In this document: piece after piece, positions 16,354 to 24,712 of the stretch
How the letters are laid out: each line of letters begins with the position of its first letter
How positions within the stretch are numbered: the first letter of the stretch is position 1
From: Mycolicibacterium porcinum
GTDB taxonomy: Bacteria > Actinomycetota > Actinomycetes > Mycobacteriales > Mycobacteriaceae
Reading direction: 5' to 3'
NCBI GenBank assembly: GCA_001942045.1
Contig: MSTD01000007.1
Span: forward strand, 44,399-108,398
Length of the DNA: 64,000 nt
Notes under the pieces: model-generated
What the model was told of the DNA's origin: nothing
The model's input: only the letters and a program-made list of their open reading frames with translations
The model's database searches: none
Program-made: the position numbers and the translations under genes

Positions 16354-16968
16354 ATGCAGGTGGCGCACAATCCGACCTCGCTGACCGAGCGTCGCGCCGA
16401 GGACCTTCGGTTCGAAATCGCAGTGGCCGCGCGTGATCTGTTCCTTGCCGAAGGTTCGACCTCGGTCACCGTGGAGCGGATCTGTACCGCGGCGGGGGTC
16501 GCGCCACGGACCTTTCATCGCCATTTTCCGGTGAAGGAGGATGTCGTCCTGCCGCTCTTCCGCCGGTTCGGCACCTTGAGTGTCGAGGTGCTTGCGGACG
16601 CCGGACCCGGAGGTGACGTTGTCGACATCCTGGTCGAAGCGTTCAGCACCGAAGTGCCGAAACGCGGCACGGTCGAATTCGACCGCACGTTCATGGCATT
16701 GGTGGTCAACGATCCCCAGTACCGGCTGCGCTGGCTGGACTGGGGGCAGGACCTCATCGGGCCGATTACCGAGTTCTTGGGCAACAGATTTGAGCTCGGC
16801 GACAACTCGCACACGCGAGAATTGCCGGCACAGTTGGTGATTCAGGTGTGTCGGCACGCATACCTGCGCTGGGTCACCGACGGTGACTTCGCCGGCCTGC
16901 GATCCACCTTGCGGGTCGGGATGCAGATGGTGGTGGAAGCCCTGCCGGTGCTATCGCGGCAGGACTGA
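16354..16968 (+). CDS. TetR-family regulator (paralogue of the one at 47265)
   Basis: A 204-residue TetR protein with TLTERRAE-type N-terminus (SLTERRAEDLRFEIAVAARD), helix-turn-helix ending RTFHRHFPVKEDVV, and a helical effector domain with DPQYRLRWLDWGQDL. The ATG at 16354 has GAGGGGG eight bases upstream; an earlier ATG (16327) would need a leaderless start. It is closely similar in layout and motif to the protein at 47265-47927, so the two probably arose by duplication and may share sites. It probably represses the divergent 309-residue protein gene. Confidence 0.86.
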   Translation: MQVAHNPTSLTERRAEDLRFEIAVAARDLFLAEGSTSVTVERICTAAGVAPRTFHRHFPVKEDVVLPLFRRFGTLSVEVLADAGPGGDVVDILVEAFSTEVPKRGTVEFDRTFMALVVNDPQYRLRWLDWGQDLIGPITEFLGNRFELGDNSHTRELPAQLVIQVCRHAYLRWVTDGDFAGLRSTLRVGMQMVVEALPVLSRQD

Positions 16969-16994
16969 CCCACAGGCAGTAGGAGTGGATTTCG

Positions 16995-17438
16995 CTAGCC
17001 GCCGAAGATCTCCAGTGACCCGACGTACGCCCGGTTGGCTTTGATTCGTTCCGCGATGCGCCACCGGCCGTCGACGTCTCGCCGCCAGGTGTCGTGGTAG
17101 TCGCCCATTGTGTAGAAGCGGGTCGACGGGTCGCCGGCTGAATTCAGATGAACGTCTCGGATGTAGGCCTTACTCGTGGCGGTGTCTTCGAGGACGTCGA
17201 TGACAACGTTGCCCAGCAGATGCTGAGTGGGCCCGCAGTTGTCGAGGAAACCGCGAATCATGTCGATGATCGCCGCGGCTCCCACCAAGCGCCCGGTCCC
17301 GAAATCGCCTTCCGCGTCGGGAAAGAGAATCTCGGCCATCGTCGCCCAGTCCCGAGCGTCCATCGCGCGGGCAAAGATATTCAGCGCCCGTTCGATGTCT
17401 CGCTCATCGCGCATCACTCGCAGGGCGACTGAATCCAC
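16995..17438 (-). CDS. NTF2-fold (SnoaL-like) protein
   Basis: A 147-residue SnoaL/NTF2-like cone fold, recognised by ERALNIFARAMDARDWATMAEIL and the closing DVDGRWRIAER segment. The fold includes delta5-3-ketosteroid isomerase, polyketide cyclases and scytalone dehydratase. A catalytic role on a steroid or aromatic intermediate is plausible but unproven. It is the last gene of the long minus-strand operon, 21 bases after the SDR. The GTG at 17438 lies eight bases after AAGGAG; another GTG at 17444 is too close to that site. Confidence 0.75.
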   Translation of the reverse strand: MDSVALRVMRDERDIERALNIFARAMDARDWATMAEILFPDAEGDFGTGRLVGAAAIIDMIRGFLDNCGPTQHLLGNVVIDVLEDTATSKAYIRDVHLNSAGDPSTRFYTMGDYHDTWRRDVDGRWRIAERIKANRAYVGSLEIFGG

Positions 17439-17459
17439 GCCCACAACTCCTTCTACTGC

Positions 17460-18242
17460 TCAGGCGTGCGCGCCACCATCAACCCGGATCTCGGTGCCGG
17501 TGATGAACGCGCCATCGTCGGAGGCGACCATGGCAATAACCGATGCTACTGCGCTCGGGTCACCGAGGATTTCGCTCTCGGCACCGTGCAGCAACGGAGT
17601 CTGCTTGGCCCAGAGGCCTAGATCATAGCCTTCCGGCATCTTGTCCAGGGTGCTGTTGGCCAGGGCTGTCGAGACGCCGCCCGGCTGGATGTTGACTGCG
17701 CGCAGGCCCTGCTTGGAGTACTCCAGTGCCAGAGAATGGGTGAAGCTGAGGATGCCGCCCTTGCTGGCTGCGTACGCCGCCATGTACGGGTGGGCGAACG
17801 TCGCGGCGGTGGAGGTGAAGTTCACCACGACGCCCCGCCCCGACTGCAGTAGGGCCGGGAGTGCCTGGCGGGTCATCAGGAAGGTGCCGGTGAGATTCAC
17901 CGCCAGGGTGCGGTTCCAATCCTCGAGGCTGGTCTCGTGCGTGTGCGAACACGTCTGCATGGCAGCCACATTGACCAGAACCTCAAGGTCTCCGAGCTCG
18001 GCCACAGCCGCGTCAACCGCGGCGATCACGTCCTCTTCACGGGAGATGTCGAGGATGGCTGTGGTGAGTCGTTTGGCATTGCCGGCGTCCTCCGCGGCTG
18101 CGGCGGTCCTGGCCAGTCCGTCGGCGGAGATGTCGTACCCCACCACCGTGGCACCTTCGTCCAGCAGGCGGGCCACCGTGGCGGCGCCGATACCCGACCC
18201 TGCGCCGGTGACGATGACCCGGCGATCTGAGAAGCGATTCAC
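17460..18242 (-). CDS. Classical SDR oxidoreductase
   Basis: A 260-residue classical short-chain dehydrogenase: TGAGSGIG cofactor loop (12-19), the NNAG-equivalent NVAAM is degenerate, catalytic Tyr/Lys in YAASK, and a C-terminal IRVDGGAHA. The Asp in GYDIS after the second strand favours NAD(H). GTG start at 18242 with GAGAGG upstream, 16 bases after the preceding gene. It is likely to oxidise or reduce a hydroxyl of the island's substrate. Confidence 0.82.
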   Translation of the reverse strand: MNRFSDRRVIVTGAGSGIGAATVARLLDEGATVVGYDISADGLARTAAAAEDAGNAKRLTTAILDISREEDVIAAVDAAVAELGDLEVLVNVAAMQTCSHTHETSLEDWNRTLAVNLTGTFLMTRQALPALLQSGRGVVVNFTSTAATFAHPYMAAYAASKGGILSFTHSLALEYSKQGLRAVNIQPGGVSTALANSTLDKMPEGYDLGLWAKQTPLLHGAESEILGDPSAVASVIAMVASDDGAFITGTEIRVDGGAHA

Positions 18243-18258
18243 TGAATACCTCTCGGAG

Positions 18259-19335
18259 TTAGGCGAATTGAAAGGCGGAGATCGGAGCCTCGTCCGGGTA
18301 GCTGCTGGGGCCGCCGAGGTCGTAGGCGGCGTTCAGGGCTCCGATGAACTCTGCGTCGTGCAGTGGGTCGCCTGGCACGTCGAGCTTGATGCCCTTGCTC
18401 TTGAGGTCGTCGACCATCATTCCGATGGCGCGTTCGACCGTGATGTCGTCGGACCCCTCCATGTTCTTCTTGAGTTCGTCGTAGTCGGAGAACACCTCGG
18501 CGGACCAGTGGACGAGGAACCGCAGCTCGTCGGTGTGGTGGCGAGCGATCACGTCTTCACCGTTCTTCAGTAGCCATTGATCGCGGTCCGCCGGGTCTCC
18601 GGTGAACACGGTGTCGAACGCCAGACCACGCGGAACCTGCTGCTCCAGTGGGCCGTTGGCTTCTCCGCGGTGCACCATCATCTCGTTCTGCACGACGACG
18701 CCACGGTTGTTGATCGGCGGCAGCACCCGGGCAGGCGGCTTGAGCGGACCGTCTGGCCAGTAGGTGAAGCCCGAACCCTCGTCGAGGGAGAACCAGGTGA
18801 TCACCTGGGCCATCTTGATCAGGTAGTCGGTGAACAGGCCGGACTTGCCCATCACGCTGCACAGCCAGGTGGGGGCGTTCTCGTGGCGGACGCCGCGGAA
18901 GCTCGGGGAGTCCAGGTGGCCGGGATCGCGGTTGGCGCACGGGCCGTTGATGTTGAACAGCATCATCTCCGGCTTGGCGTACTCGGCGTTCCAGTAACTC
19001 TTGGCCTGCTCGATGAAGCCGGCGTTGTAGAAGCAGTCATGCAGCTCGGGGTAGAGAACAGTGCCGTAGTTGGCGAGGTAGCCGCGGAACGTCGGGGTGA
19101 GGAACAGGTCCAGCGACGGGGTGAATCCCTCGGGGAAGGCGCCGCTCATCGTGGCCATCAACTCGTCGGCGGAGGCGAAGTGCTGGGCGATGATCAGCTT
19201 CCACGGACCCTGCGTGTGTACGACGTCGAGCAGCCTGCGCTTCTGATCTTCGGTGTAGATGTCGGACAGCTCGCGCGGTGGGGCGACGGGACGCAGGATG
19301 TCGGACAACTCAAGTCGCTGCTCATCGGTCAGCAT
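18259..19335 (-). CDS. Unrecognised protein with possible Fe(II)/2-oxoglutarate dioxygenase facial triad
   Basis: A 358-residue soluble protein I cannot assign with confidence. It has an HxD element (H140, D142 in DPGHLDSPSFRG) and a distal His (H222 in MMVHRGEANG) 80 residues later, with an Arg nearby. This is the spacing of the 2-His-1-Asp iron triad in Fe(II)/2-oxoglutarate and PhyH-type dioxygenases. It also has the aromatic-rich core VITWFSLDEGSGFTYWPDG. AAGGAG precedes the ATG at 19335. It sits inside the long catabolic operon between an HSL esterase and an SDR, so an oxygenase role would fit. Confidence 0.6.
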   Translation of the reverse strand: MLTDEQRLELSDILRPVAPPRELSDIYTEDQKRRLLDVVHTQGPWKLIIAQHFASADELMATMSGAFPEGFTPSLDLFLTPTFRGYLANYGTVLYPELHDCFYNAGFIEQAKSYWNAEYAKPEMMLFNINGPCANRDPGHLDSPSFRGVRHENAPTWLCSVMGKSGLFTDYLIKMAQVITWFSLDEGSGFTYWPDGPLKPPARVLPPINNRGVVVQNEMMVHRGEANGPLEQQVPRGLAFDTVFTGDPADRDQWLLKNGEDVIARHHTDELRFLVHWSAEVFSDYDELKKNMEGSDDITVERAIGMMVDDLKSKGIKLDVPGDPLHDAEFIGALNAAYDLGGPSSYPDEAPISAFQFA

Positions 19336-19378
19336 GGTGATCTCCTTCGATGGTGTGGGTCTCGATTGTGGACAGCAC

Positions 19379-20359
19379 TCAGCCTGGCGAAGCCGCCGTC
19401 GCCCGTTGATCGGGAGACTCGTTGTCGCCCAAGGGATGGTCGAATTTGGCCCGAAGTAGCGCGCCGGTTTCGGCCAGTGCCAAGCGACCACGCGCGGTGG
19501 CGTCTGAGCGCATCAGAAAGCCGTGGTACATACCGGGATAACGCGTGACGGTGGTTTGCACTCCGGCGTCACGCAGCCTTTGGGCGTAGCGCTCGCCCCA
19601 ATCGCGGATCGGGTCGCACTCGCCGGTCACGACGATGGCCGGCGGCAGGCCACGAAGATCGGTCGCATACGCCGGGACCTGGTACGGGTCTCGCGGTGAT
19701 CCGCCACGGTCGACCAGTTCGTGCATGTAGACGATGTCCTCGTGCCGAAGCAGTGGGGCATCGGGCATCGAGGTGATGGATGCCGCTCCCATGTCGCGAT
19801 CCAGACCCGGATACAGCAACACCTGGGCGGAGATTCGTGGACCGGCGTGATCGCGGGCTGCCAGTGCCACTGCGGCAGCGAGCGATCCGCCAGCACTGTC
19901 GCCGACAACTGCCAGCCGGCTTACATCGAGGTTCAGTTCGTCGGCATGGGCGGCAACCCATTCGGTGGCCGCATAGGCGTCGTCGAATTGCGCGGGTGGC
20001 GGTGATTCCGGTGCCAGTCGGTACTCGACCGCCGCCACCGCCGCGCCGCTGGCATGTGCCAGTTCGCGCGCGAGCGGCTCGAACGAATGATTCGAACCCA
20101 TCACGAGCCCGCCGCCATGCAGGTAAACGAGCACGGGCAGCCCGGGCTCGGGGCTGGGCCGATAGAGGCGTAGCGGTATCGGACCGCCCGGGCCCGAGGC
20201 CGTCAGGTCTTCGATGCCCGCCATGGCCGGCATCTCGGGCAGCGGTGCGGATTCGAGGCCGGCCCGCACGGACTGCAGCCCGCGGGCCCGCATGGGAGCG
20301 ATCTCACCGAACGACGAAACTCGTGCGGCCGCATCGGGATCAAGTGGTGGATAGGTCAT
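19379..20359 (-). CDS. Alpha/beta hydrolase, hormone-sensitive-lipase family esterase
   Basis: A 326-residue HSL-type (type IV) esterase. The oxyanion motif HGGG is at 81-84, the nucleophile S155 is in GDSAGG, and D249 (ECDP) and H279 (GMYHG) complete the triad. It may cleave ester or lactone products, such as those made by the Baeyer-Villiger enzymes of the island. It overlaps nothing but is spaced one base from the SDR stop upstream. A paralogue with the catalytic residues at the same positions lies at 34046-34969. Confidence 0.87.
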   Translation of the reverse strand: MTYPPLDPDAAARVSSFGEIAPMRARGLQSVRAGLESAPLPEMPAMAGIEDLTASGPGGPIPLRLYRPSPEPGLPVLVYLHGGGLVMGSNHSFEPLARELAHASGAAVAAVEYRLAPESPPPAQFDDAYAATEWVAAHADELNLDVSRLAVVGDSAGGSLAAAVALAARDHAGPRISAQVLLYPGLDRDMGAASITSMPDAPLLRHEDIVYMHELVDRGGSPRDPYQVPAYATDLRGLPPAIVVTGECDPIRDWGERYAQRLRDAGVQTTVTRYPGMYHGFLMRSDATARGRLALAETGALLRAKFDHPLGDNESPDQRATAASPG

Positions 20360-20360
20360 T

Positions 20361-21224
20361 TCAGCTCTGTGCCGGGTCGAAGCGGCGCTCGGTCGGTAAC
20401 CGGGGCGCCTCCTGGTTGCTCAACACGCGGGCCCGTTCGGTCATCGCGGATCCGACGTAATCAGGTTGGGTGAGCAGGTAGAACCGGCCTTCTGCGGCCT
20501 GCTCGAACACCACCTCGGCTGCGGCCAGCGGATCCATCGCCTCGGCCTTGATGTCGAGCATGGCTGCGCGTTGTCCTTCGGCGGCGCCGGTGTCCCCGGA
20601 ATCCACCCCGCCGGCCGATTCGAAGATGTCGGACACCACGGCACCCGGTAGCACCGCCTGCACGTGCACATGGTGGTCATGGCCGGCGGATTGCACTTCC
20701 AGGTGCAGACATTCGGTCAGGGCCAGAACTGCATGCTTGCTCATGATGTAGGGCGCCTGCAACGGGACAACGGCCACACCACCGATCGAGGACAGGTTCC
20801 ACACCCAGGCCGGCGCATCGGTGGCCATCATCTTCGGCAGGAATGCCTTGACGCCGTGGAACACTCCGCTGATGTTGACGTCGACGACGCGTTGCCAGTT
20901 GTCGACCGGGGTGTCCCACAGATATCCGAACTGCTCGATACCCGCGTTGTTCACCAACAGGCGTATCGGACCGAGTTCGCGGTAGACCTGATCGGCCATC
21001 GCTTGCACCGCAGCGGCATCCCGCACATCGCACACCACTTCGGTTGCCATCCCGCCTGCGGCCACAATTTCGTCGCGCAGATCCGCGACGGCGTCGGCGT
21101 TGATGTCGACCAGCACCACCGTCATGCCCAACCGGCTGGCATACCGCGCGAGGCCGGCGCCGATCCCGGCGCCGGCTCCCGTGATGACGGCGACTCCGCC
21201 GCCGAAGACCTCTGCGGCGTTCAC
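20361..21224 (-). CDS. Classical SDR oxidoreductase
   Basis: A 287-residue short-chain dehydrogenase with TGAGAGIG near the N-terminus, NNAG, catalytic Tyr/Lys in YIMSK, and a C-terminal extension with PTERRFD. The Asp in LVDINAD after strand two points to NAD(H). The GTG at 21224 overlaps the upstream stop by four bases (GTGA), so the frame's longer N-terminal extension is not real. The DAPAWVWNLSS segment and long C-terminus resemble SDRs found beside Baeyer-Villiger monooxygenases. Substrate unknown. Confidence 0.82.
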   Translation of the reverse strand: MNAAEVFGGGVAVITGAGAGIGAGLARYASRLGMTVVLVDINADAVADLRDEIVAAGGMATEVVCDVRDAAAVQAMADQVYRELGPIRLLVNNAGIEQFGYLWDTPVDNWQRVVDVNISGVFHGVKAFLPKMMATDAPAWVWNLSSIGGVAVVPLQAPYIMSKHAVLALTECLHLEVQSAGHDHHVHVQAVLPGAVVSDIFESAGGVDSGDTGAAEGQRAAMLDIKAEAMDPLAAAEVVFEQAAEGRFYLLTQPDYVGSAMTERARVLSNQEAPRLPTERRFDPAQS

Positions 21225-21709
21225 GCCGAGTGGACTCCGGCGGCGGCCTTCGCGGTGTGCTCGGCGAACGGGACGGAGTCCTCGGCGTCGAGTACGACAT
21301 TCAGCGAGGTGAAGACCAGGCCGTCTTCCGACTGCCGGATCCCGGCATCGACGACTCCGCTGGACACCGCGAACGGAACGTTGTTGGTGATCTGGTTGAC
21401 GAACAGATAGAAGCGGACGTTGGTGACCGCGCCGTCGACACCGGTGCGGAACACGTTGGTCGCGTGATGACGGCACGGGTACGGGTTCTCGTTGCGGTGC
21501 TCGATGAGCCAGGCCAAAGTCTCGGCCTTACCGTGCAATTCTGCGGCCAACAGGTGCTCGAACGGGCAGGCACCGGAGTCCGAGCGGCTCAGGTACTCCA
21601 TCTCGTCGGCGAGGCGGGCGCCTACCTCGTCGAAGTGGCCCTGGTCGTAGTGGTACCAGAAACCGGAGATGAACTCTTGGACATCGGGCAGGGCGATCTG
21701 GTTGCTCAT
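21221..21709 (-). CDS. NTF2-fold (SnoaL-like) protein
   Basis: A 162-residue SnoaL-like protein with the ATG at 21709. The core shows VQEFISGFWYHYDQGHFDEV and, later, CRHHATNVF with strand-rich C-terminal half, as in ring-hydroxylating dioxygenase beta subunits and SnoaL-like proteins. It lacks obvious catalytic motifs. It begins a sub-block of the operon after a 68-bp gap that contains a perfect ACCGGT-G-ACCGGT palindrome, so it may have its own regulated promoter. Confidence 0.75.
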   Translation of the reverse strand: MSNQIALPDVQEFISGFWYHYDQGHFDEVGARLADEMEYLSRSDSGACPFEHLLAAELHGKAETLAWLIEHRNENPYPCRHHATNVFRTGVDGAVTNVRFYLFVNQITNNVPFAVSSGVVDAGIRQSEDGLVFTSLNVVLDAEDSVPFAEHTAKAAAGVHSA

Positions 21710-21746
21710 GCCGGCAGTCAACCTGGGATGTGGCGCCGGTAACAGC

Positions 21747-21759
21747 ACCGGTGACCGGT
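21747..21759. promoter_or_regulatory. 13-bp palindrome ACCGGTGACCGGT in the operon gap
   Basis: A perfect palindrome around a central G in the gap between the FadE gene (stop at 21778) and the NTF2-fold gene (start 21709). It shares CCGGTGACCGG with the sites at 16259-16275 and 40823-40833. Confidence 0.5.
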
Positions 21760-21777
21760 CAGCGGAACACCAAACCG

Positions 21778-22839
21778 CTAGGCGCCGGCGATCAACGCCC
21801 AGAGCTGTTGTCCGCCTGCCCCAACGGCTGCCGCCGCAACCCGTCCGTCCCAGAAACGCACCGAACCGAATTCCGAGCGCCAGGCCAGAGCTGCGCGGGT
21901 GAACTCGTGCAGTCGATGCTCGTGGGTGGTGCCGATCGCGCCGTGCACCTGGTGTGCGTTGCGGGTCACGACCGAGGCGGCATGCCCGACACACGATCGC
22001 GCGGTCGCGATCTGGAAATCCAGTTGGGCTGACTGCCAGTCCGTTCCGATGGCTGTGTGCAGTGCGGCTTCCGTGGCCGCCCGCGCCAGGGCTGACTCTG
22101 CTGCCGCATCCGAGATCAGGTTCTGAATCGCCTGGAACTTCGCCAGCGGACGCCCGAACTGCACCCGTGACGCCACGTGTTCGATGGACAGCGCCACAGC
22201 TCGATCGAGTGCCGTGCACACCTGGATCGCCCGTACCATCGCCGATTTGCGGCCGAGCTGGTCCACCAGGTTGGTGGGCACCGGATGGCCGGCGAATCCG
22301 GTGGTGTCGATGCTGACGGTGTCGCGTGGCTCGCCGATCAGGTTGGTGCCGACGTCGAGCGACAGTTTCGTGGTGTCGAACTCGGTGAGCCGGTATTCGT
22401 CTCCGGCGGGCCAGAGCACGACGATTCGTTCCGCGTCGGTGGCCCAGGGCACCGCGGTGGCGGCACCGCCGCCGGGCGGCAGCACACACATCGTTCGCAC
22501 GGCGTCATCGACGGGTTGCCCGGCAGCCTCCAACAGCCAACAGGCCAGCAGGTCGTGTTCGGCCAGTGGGATACGGACACCGTGACGGACTGCGGCACTG
22601 AGCAACTCAGCCGCCTCGAGCCAACCGGCGCCGCTGCCGCCAGATTCCTCGGCCCCGGTCAGGCGGACAAGTCCGAGGGAGTCGAGCCGCCGCCACAGTG
22701 CGCGGTCGTACTCGACGCGTTCGCCGGGGCTCCCGGCGGGTGCGGTCTGGCTGTAATCGGAGAAGACGCCGTCCATCATGGCCGCCAGGTCACGGTCCAC
22801 GGCGGACCGCGTGCTCGGGGCGAGTTCCGTGGTGCTCAT
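21778..22839 (-). CDS. Acyl-CoA dehydrogenase, second (non-catalytic-type) subunit of a FadE pair
   Basis: A 353-residue divergent acyl-CoA dehydrogenase. The C-terminal half keeps RVQFGRPLAKFQAIQ and the helix pack that binds FAD in the partner, whereas the middle lacks the flavin-contacting motifs and the catalytic Glu position of the adjacent subunit. Steroid-degrading actinobacteria use such pairs as alpha2beta2 heterotetramers (for example FadE26-FadE27). ATG at 22839 overlaps the partner's stop by four bases. It probably dehydrogenates a steroid or cyclic acyl-CoA thioester with the partner. Confidence 0.82.
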   Translation of the reverse strand: MSTTELAPSTRSAVDRDLAAMMDGVFSDYSQTAPAGSPGERVEYDRALWRRLDSLGLVRLTGAEESGGSGAGWLEAAELLSAAVRHGVRIPLAEHDLLACWLLEAAGQPVDDAVRTMCVLPPGGGAATAVPWATDAERIVVLWPAGDEYRLTEFDTTKLSLDVGTNLIGEPRDTVSIDTTGFAGHPVPTNLVDQLGRKSAMVRAIQVCTALDRAVALSIEHVASRVQFGRPLAKFQAIQNLISDAAAESALARAATEAALHTAIGTDWQSAQLDFQIATARSCVGHAASVVTRNAHQVHGAIGTTHEHRLHEFTRAALAWRSEFGSVRFWDGRVAAAAVGAGGQQLWALIAGA

Positions 22840-23939
22840 CGCATACCCAATCCCCGCGCGATGACACCGCGCAGTACTTCGTTGGTTCCACCGCGCAACG
22901 TGAAGCCGGGGCGCTGGTCCACCGCGGTGGCGACCAGGTGCGCCCACTCGGGGTCCCAGGGGGCGTCGTCTCCGGTATGCCGGTCTGCGTAGTCGGCGAT
23001 GTCGCCTTCGAGCGTGGTGCCGAGTACCTTGACGACCGCCGCCGGAACATCGGGATTCTCACCGCGCTCCAGAGCGCCGGCCACCGCAGTTGACATGTGA
23101 TGTAGCCCGGCCACTCGCGCGACCAGACGGCCCAATTCGGCGTCACCTGACGTGTTTTCGAGTGCGAGGGTCAACAGCGGGAACGTCGACAGGAATCTCT
23201 CCGGACCGCTGCGCTCGAAGCTCAGCTCTGAGGTGACCTGGGTCCAGCCGTGGCCGATCTCGCCGAAGACCATGGCATCGGGAACGAACACCTCGTCGAG
23301 CACGACCTCGTTGAAGTGATGACCGCCGTTCATCGAGATGATCGGCCGGACGTCAACCCCCGGCGTGTGTAGGTCGACGATGAACTGGCTCAATCCGGCA
23401 TGCCGGTGCGACGGGTCGACCGGTTCGGTGCGGGCCAGCACGATGAAGGCATGCGCGCGGTGCGCGCCCGAGGTCCACACCTTGGTTCCGGTGATCGACC
23501 AGCCGCCGTCGACCCGTACCGCACGGGTGCGGACGCTCGCCAGATCGGAGCCGGAATCCGGTTCGCTCATCCCGATGCCGAAGAAGCATTCGCCGCGCAC
23601 GATGCGAGGTAGGAACTCTGACTTCTGTTCTTCGGTACCGTATTTCAGGAGCGACGGCACGATCTGGCGGTCGGCGATCCAGTGGGCGGCAACCGGTGCG
23701 CCCGCGGCCAGCAGTTCCTCGGTCACCACGAACCGTTCCTGAAACGAGCGGCCATGACCGCCGTAGTGCACGGGAACCGTCATGCCCAGCCAGCCCTGCT
23801 TTGCCAGGGATGCAGTGAAGTTCTCGTCCCACCCGCACAGCCAGGCATCAAGCGACGGCTTGAATGCACCGGCGGCCAACTGTTCGGCCAGGAACCTACG
23901 GACCTCGCGGCGTAACTGCCCCAGGTCGGCGCCGCTCAC
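22836..23939 (-). CDS. Acyl-CoA dehydrogenase, catalytic subunit of a FadE pair
   Basis: A 367-residue acyl-CoA dehydrogenase with the flavin motifs GIGMSEPDSGSDL and GTKVWTSGAH, and a candidate catalytic Glu in SFERSGPERF (about residue 242), the position used in FadE26-type subunits. TLRGGTNEVLR near the end binds FAD. It is followed with a four-base overlap by the second subunit. I place the start at GTG 23939, which overlaps the crotonase stop as GTGA like its neighbours; GTG 23951 is also possible. It introduces a 2,3 double bond in a CoA thioester. Confidence 0.86.
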   Translation of the reverse strand: MSGADLGQLRREVRRFLAEQLAAGAFKPSLDAWLCGWDENFTASLAKQGWLGMTVPVHYGGHGRSFQERFVVTEELLAAGAPVAAHWIADRQIVPSLLKYGTEEQKSEFLPRIVRGECFFGIGMSEPDSGSDLASVRTRAVRVDGGWSITGTKVWTSGAHRAHAFIVLARTEPVDPSHRHAGLSQFIVDLHTPGVDVRPIISMNGGHHFNEVVLDEVFVPDAMVFGEIGHGWTQVTSELSFERSGPERFLSTFPLLTLALENTSGDAELGRLVARVAGLHHMSTAVAGALERGENPDVPAAVVKVLGTTLEGDIADYADRHTGDDAPWDPEWAHLVATAVDQRPGFTLRGGTNEVLRGVIARGLGMR

Positions 23940-24712
23940 GATGTCCGCCACTTCGCGATCCGCTGCTGGTGCTCGGCGTCATGGTGGGCCAGCGGCTGCA
24001 TCGCCGCCGCCATGGAGAGCGTCGATTCCAGGGAGCCGGTTGTCGATTCCTGCAACAGGCGCTTGGCCATCCGCAGCGCATGCGGAGGGTTGGCCGCGAT
24101 CCGCTCTGCCAGCACTCGCGCCTCGGTCAGGAGGTCTTCGTGGGGTACCACTCGGCTGACGAGTCCCCATTCCAACGCCGTTGCGGCATCGATCCGTTCG
24201 CCGGTGAACGTGAGCTCAGCGGCACGGGCATAGCCGATGGCCCGCGGTAGGAACCAGGTCCCGCCGTCACCCGGGATGAGGCCGAGTTGTACAAAGCTCT
24301 CGGCGAAGGATGCACGCTCGGAGGCAATCCTGATGTCGCACATCATCGCCAGATCGCACCCGGCACCGATGGCGGCGCCGTTGACCGCAGCGATCAGAGG
24401 CACTTCGAACCGACCCAGGGCACGTGGGATCCGTTGGATCCCATCGATGTAGGCCCGTCGCTGGTCGATGGCGTCCAGACCGAACATGCCCTGACGGTCG
24501 GCCATCTCCTTGACGTTGCCGCCGGCGGAGAAGATCTTGCCCGCACCGGTGAGGATGACCGCACCCACGGTGTTGTCGGCGTTGACCGCATCGACGTTGT
24601 CCTCGAAAGCGGCGATGACGTCCTTGCCGGTGATGGCGTTACCGACGTCGGGCAGGGTGATCGTCCAGATTTGCACCGGTCCGTCGGTGTGGACGTCCAG
24701 CGGTGAATTCAC
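23936..24712 (-). CDS. Crotonase-superfamily protein (enoyl-CoA hydratase/isomerase-like)
   Basis: A 258-residue crotonase. The oxyanion-hole segments are KIFSAGGNVKEM and NGAAIGAGCDLAMMCD. The two Glu residues used by classical enoyl-CoA hydratase (Glu144 and Glu164 in rat) align with D120 and F140 here, so simple hydration is doubtful; isomerase or hydrolase activity is possible. GTG 24712 overlaps the aldehyde dehydrogenase stop as GTGA. The operon order ALDH-crotonase-FadE-FadE places it in acyl-CoA processing. Confidence 0.84.
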   Translation of the reverse strand: MNSPLDVHTDGPVQIWTITLPDVGNAITGKDVIAAFEDNVDAVNADNTVGAVILTGAGKIFSAGGNVKEMADRQGMFGLDAIDQRRAYIDGIQRIPRALGRFEVPLIAAVNGAAIGAGCDLAMMCDIRIASERASFAESFVQLGLIPGDGGTWFLPRAIGYARAAELTFTGERIDAATALEWGLVSRVVPHEDLLTEARVLAERIAANPPHALRMAKRLLQESTTGSLESTLSMAAAMQPLAHHDAEHQQRIAKWRTS

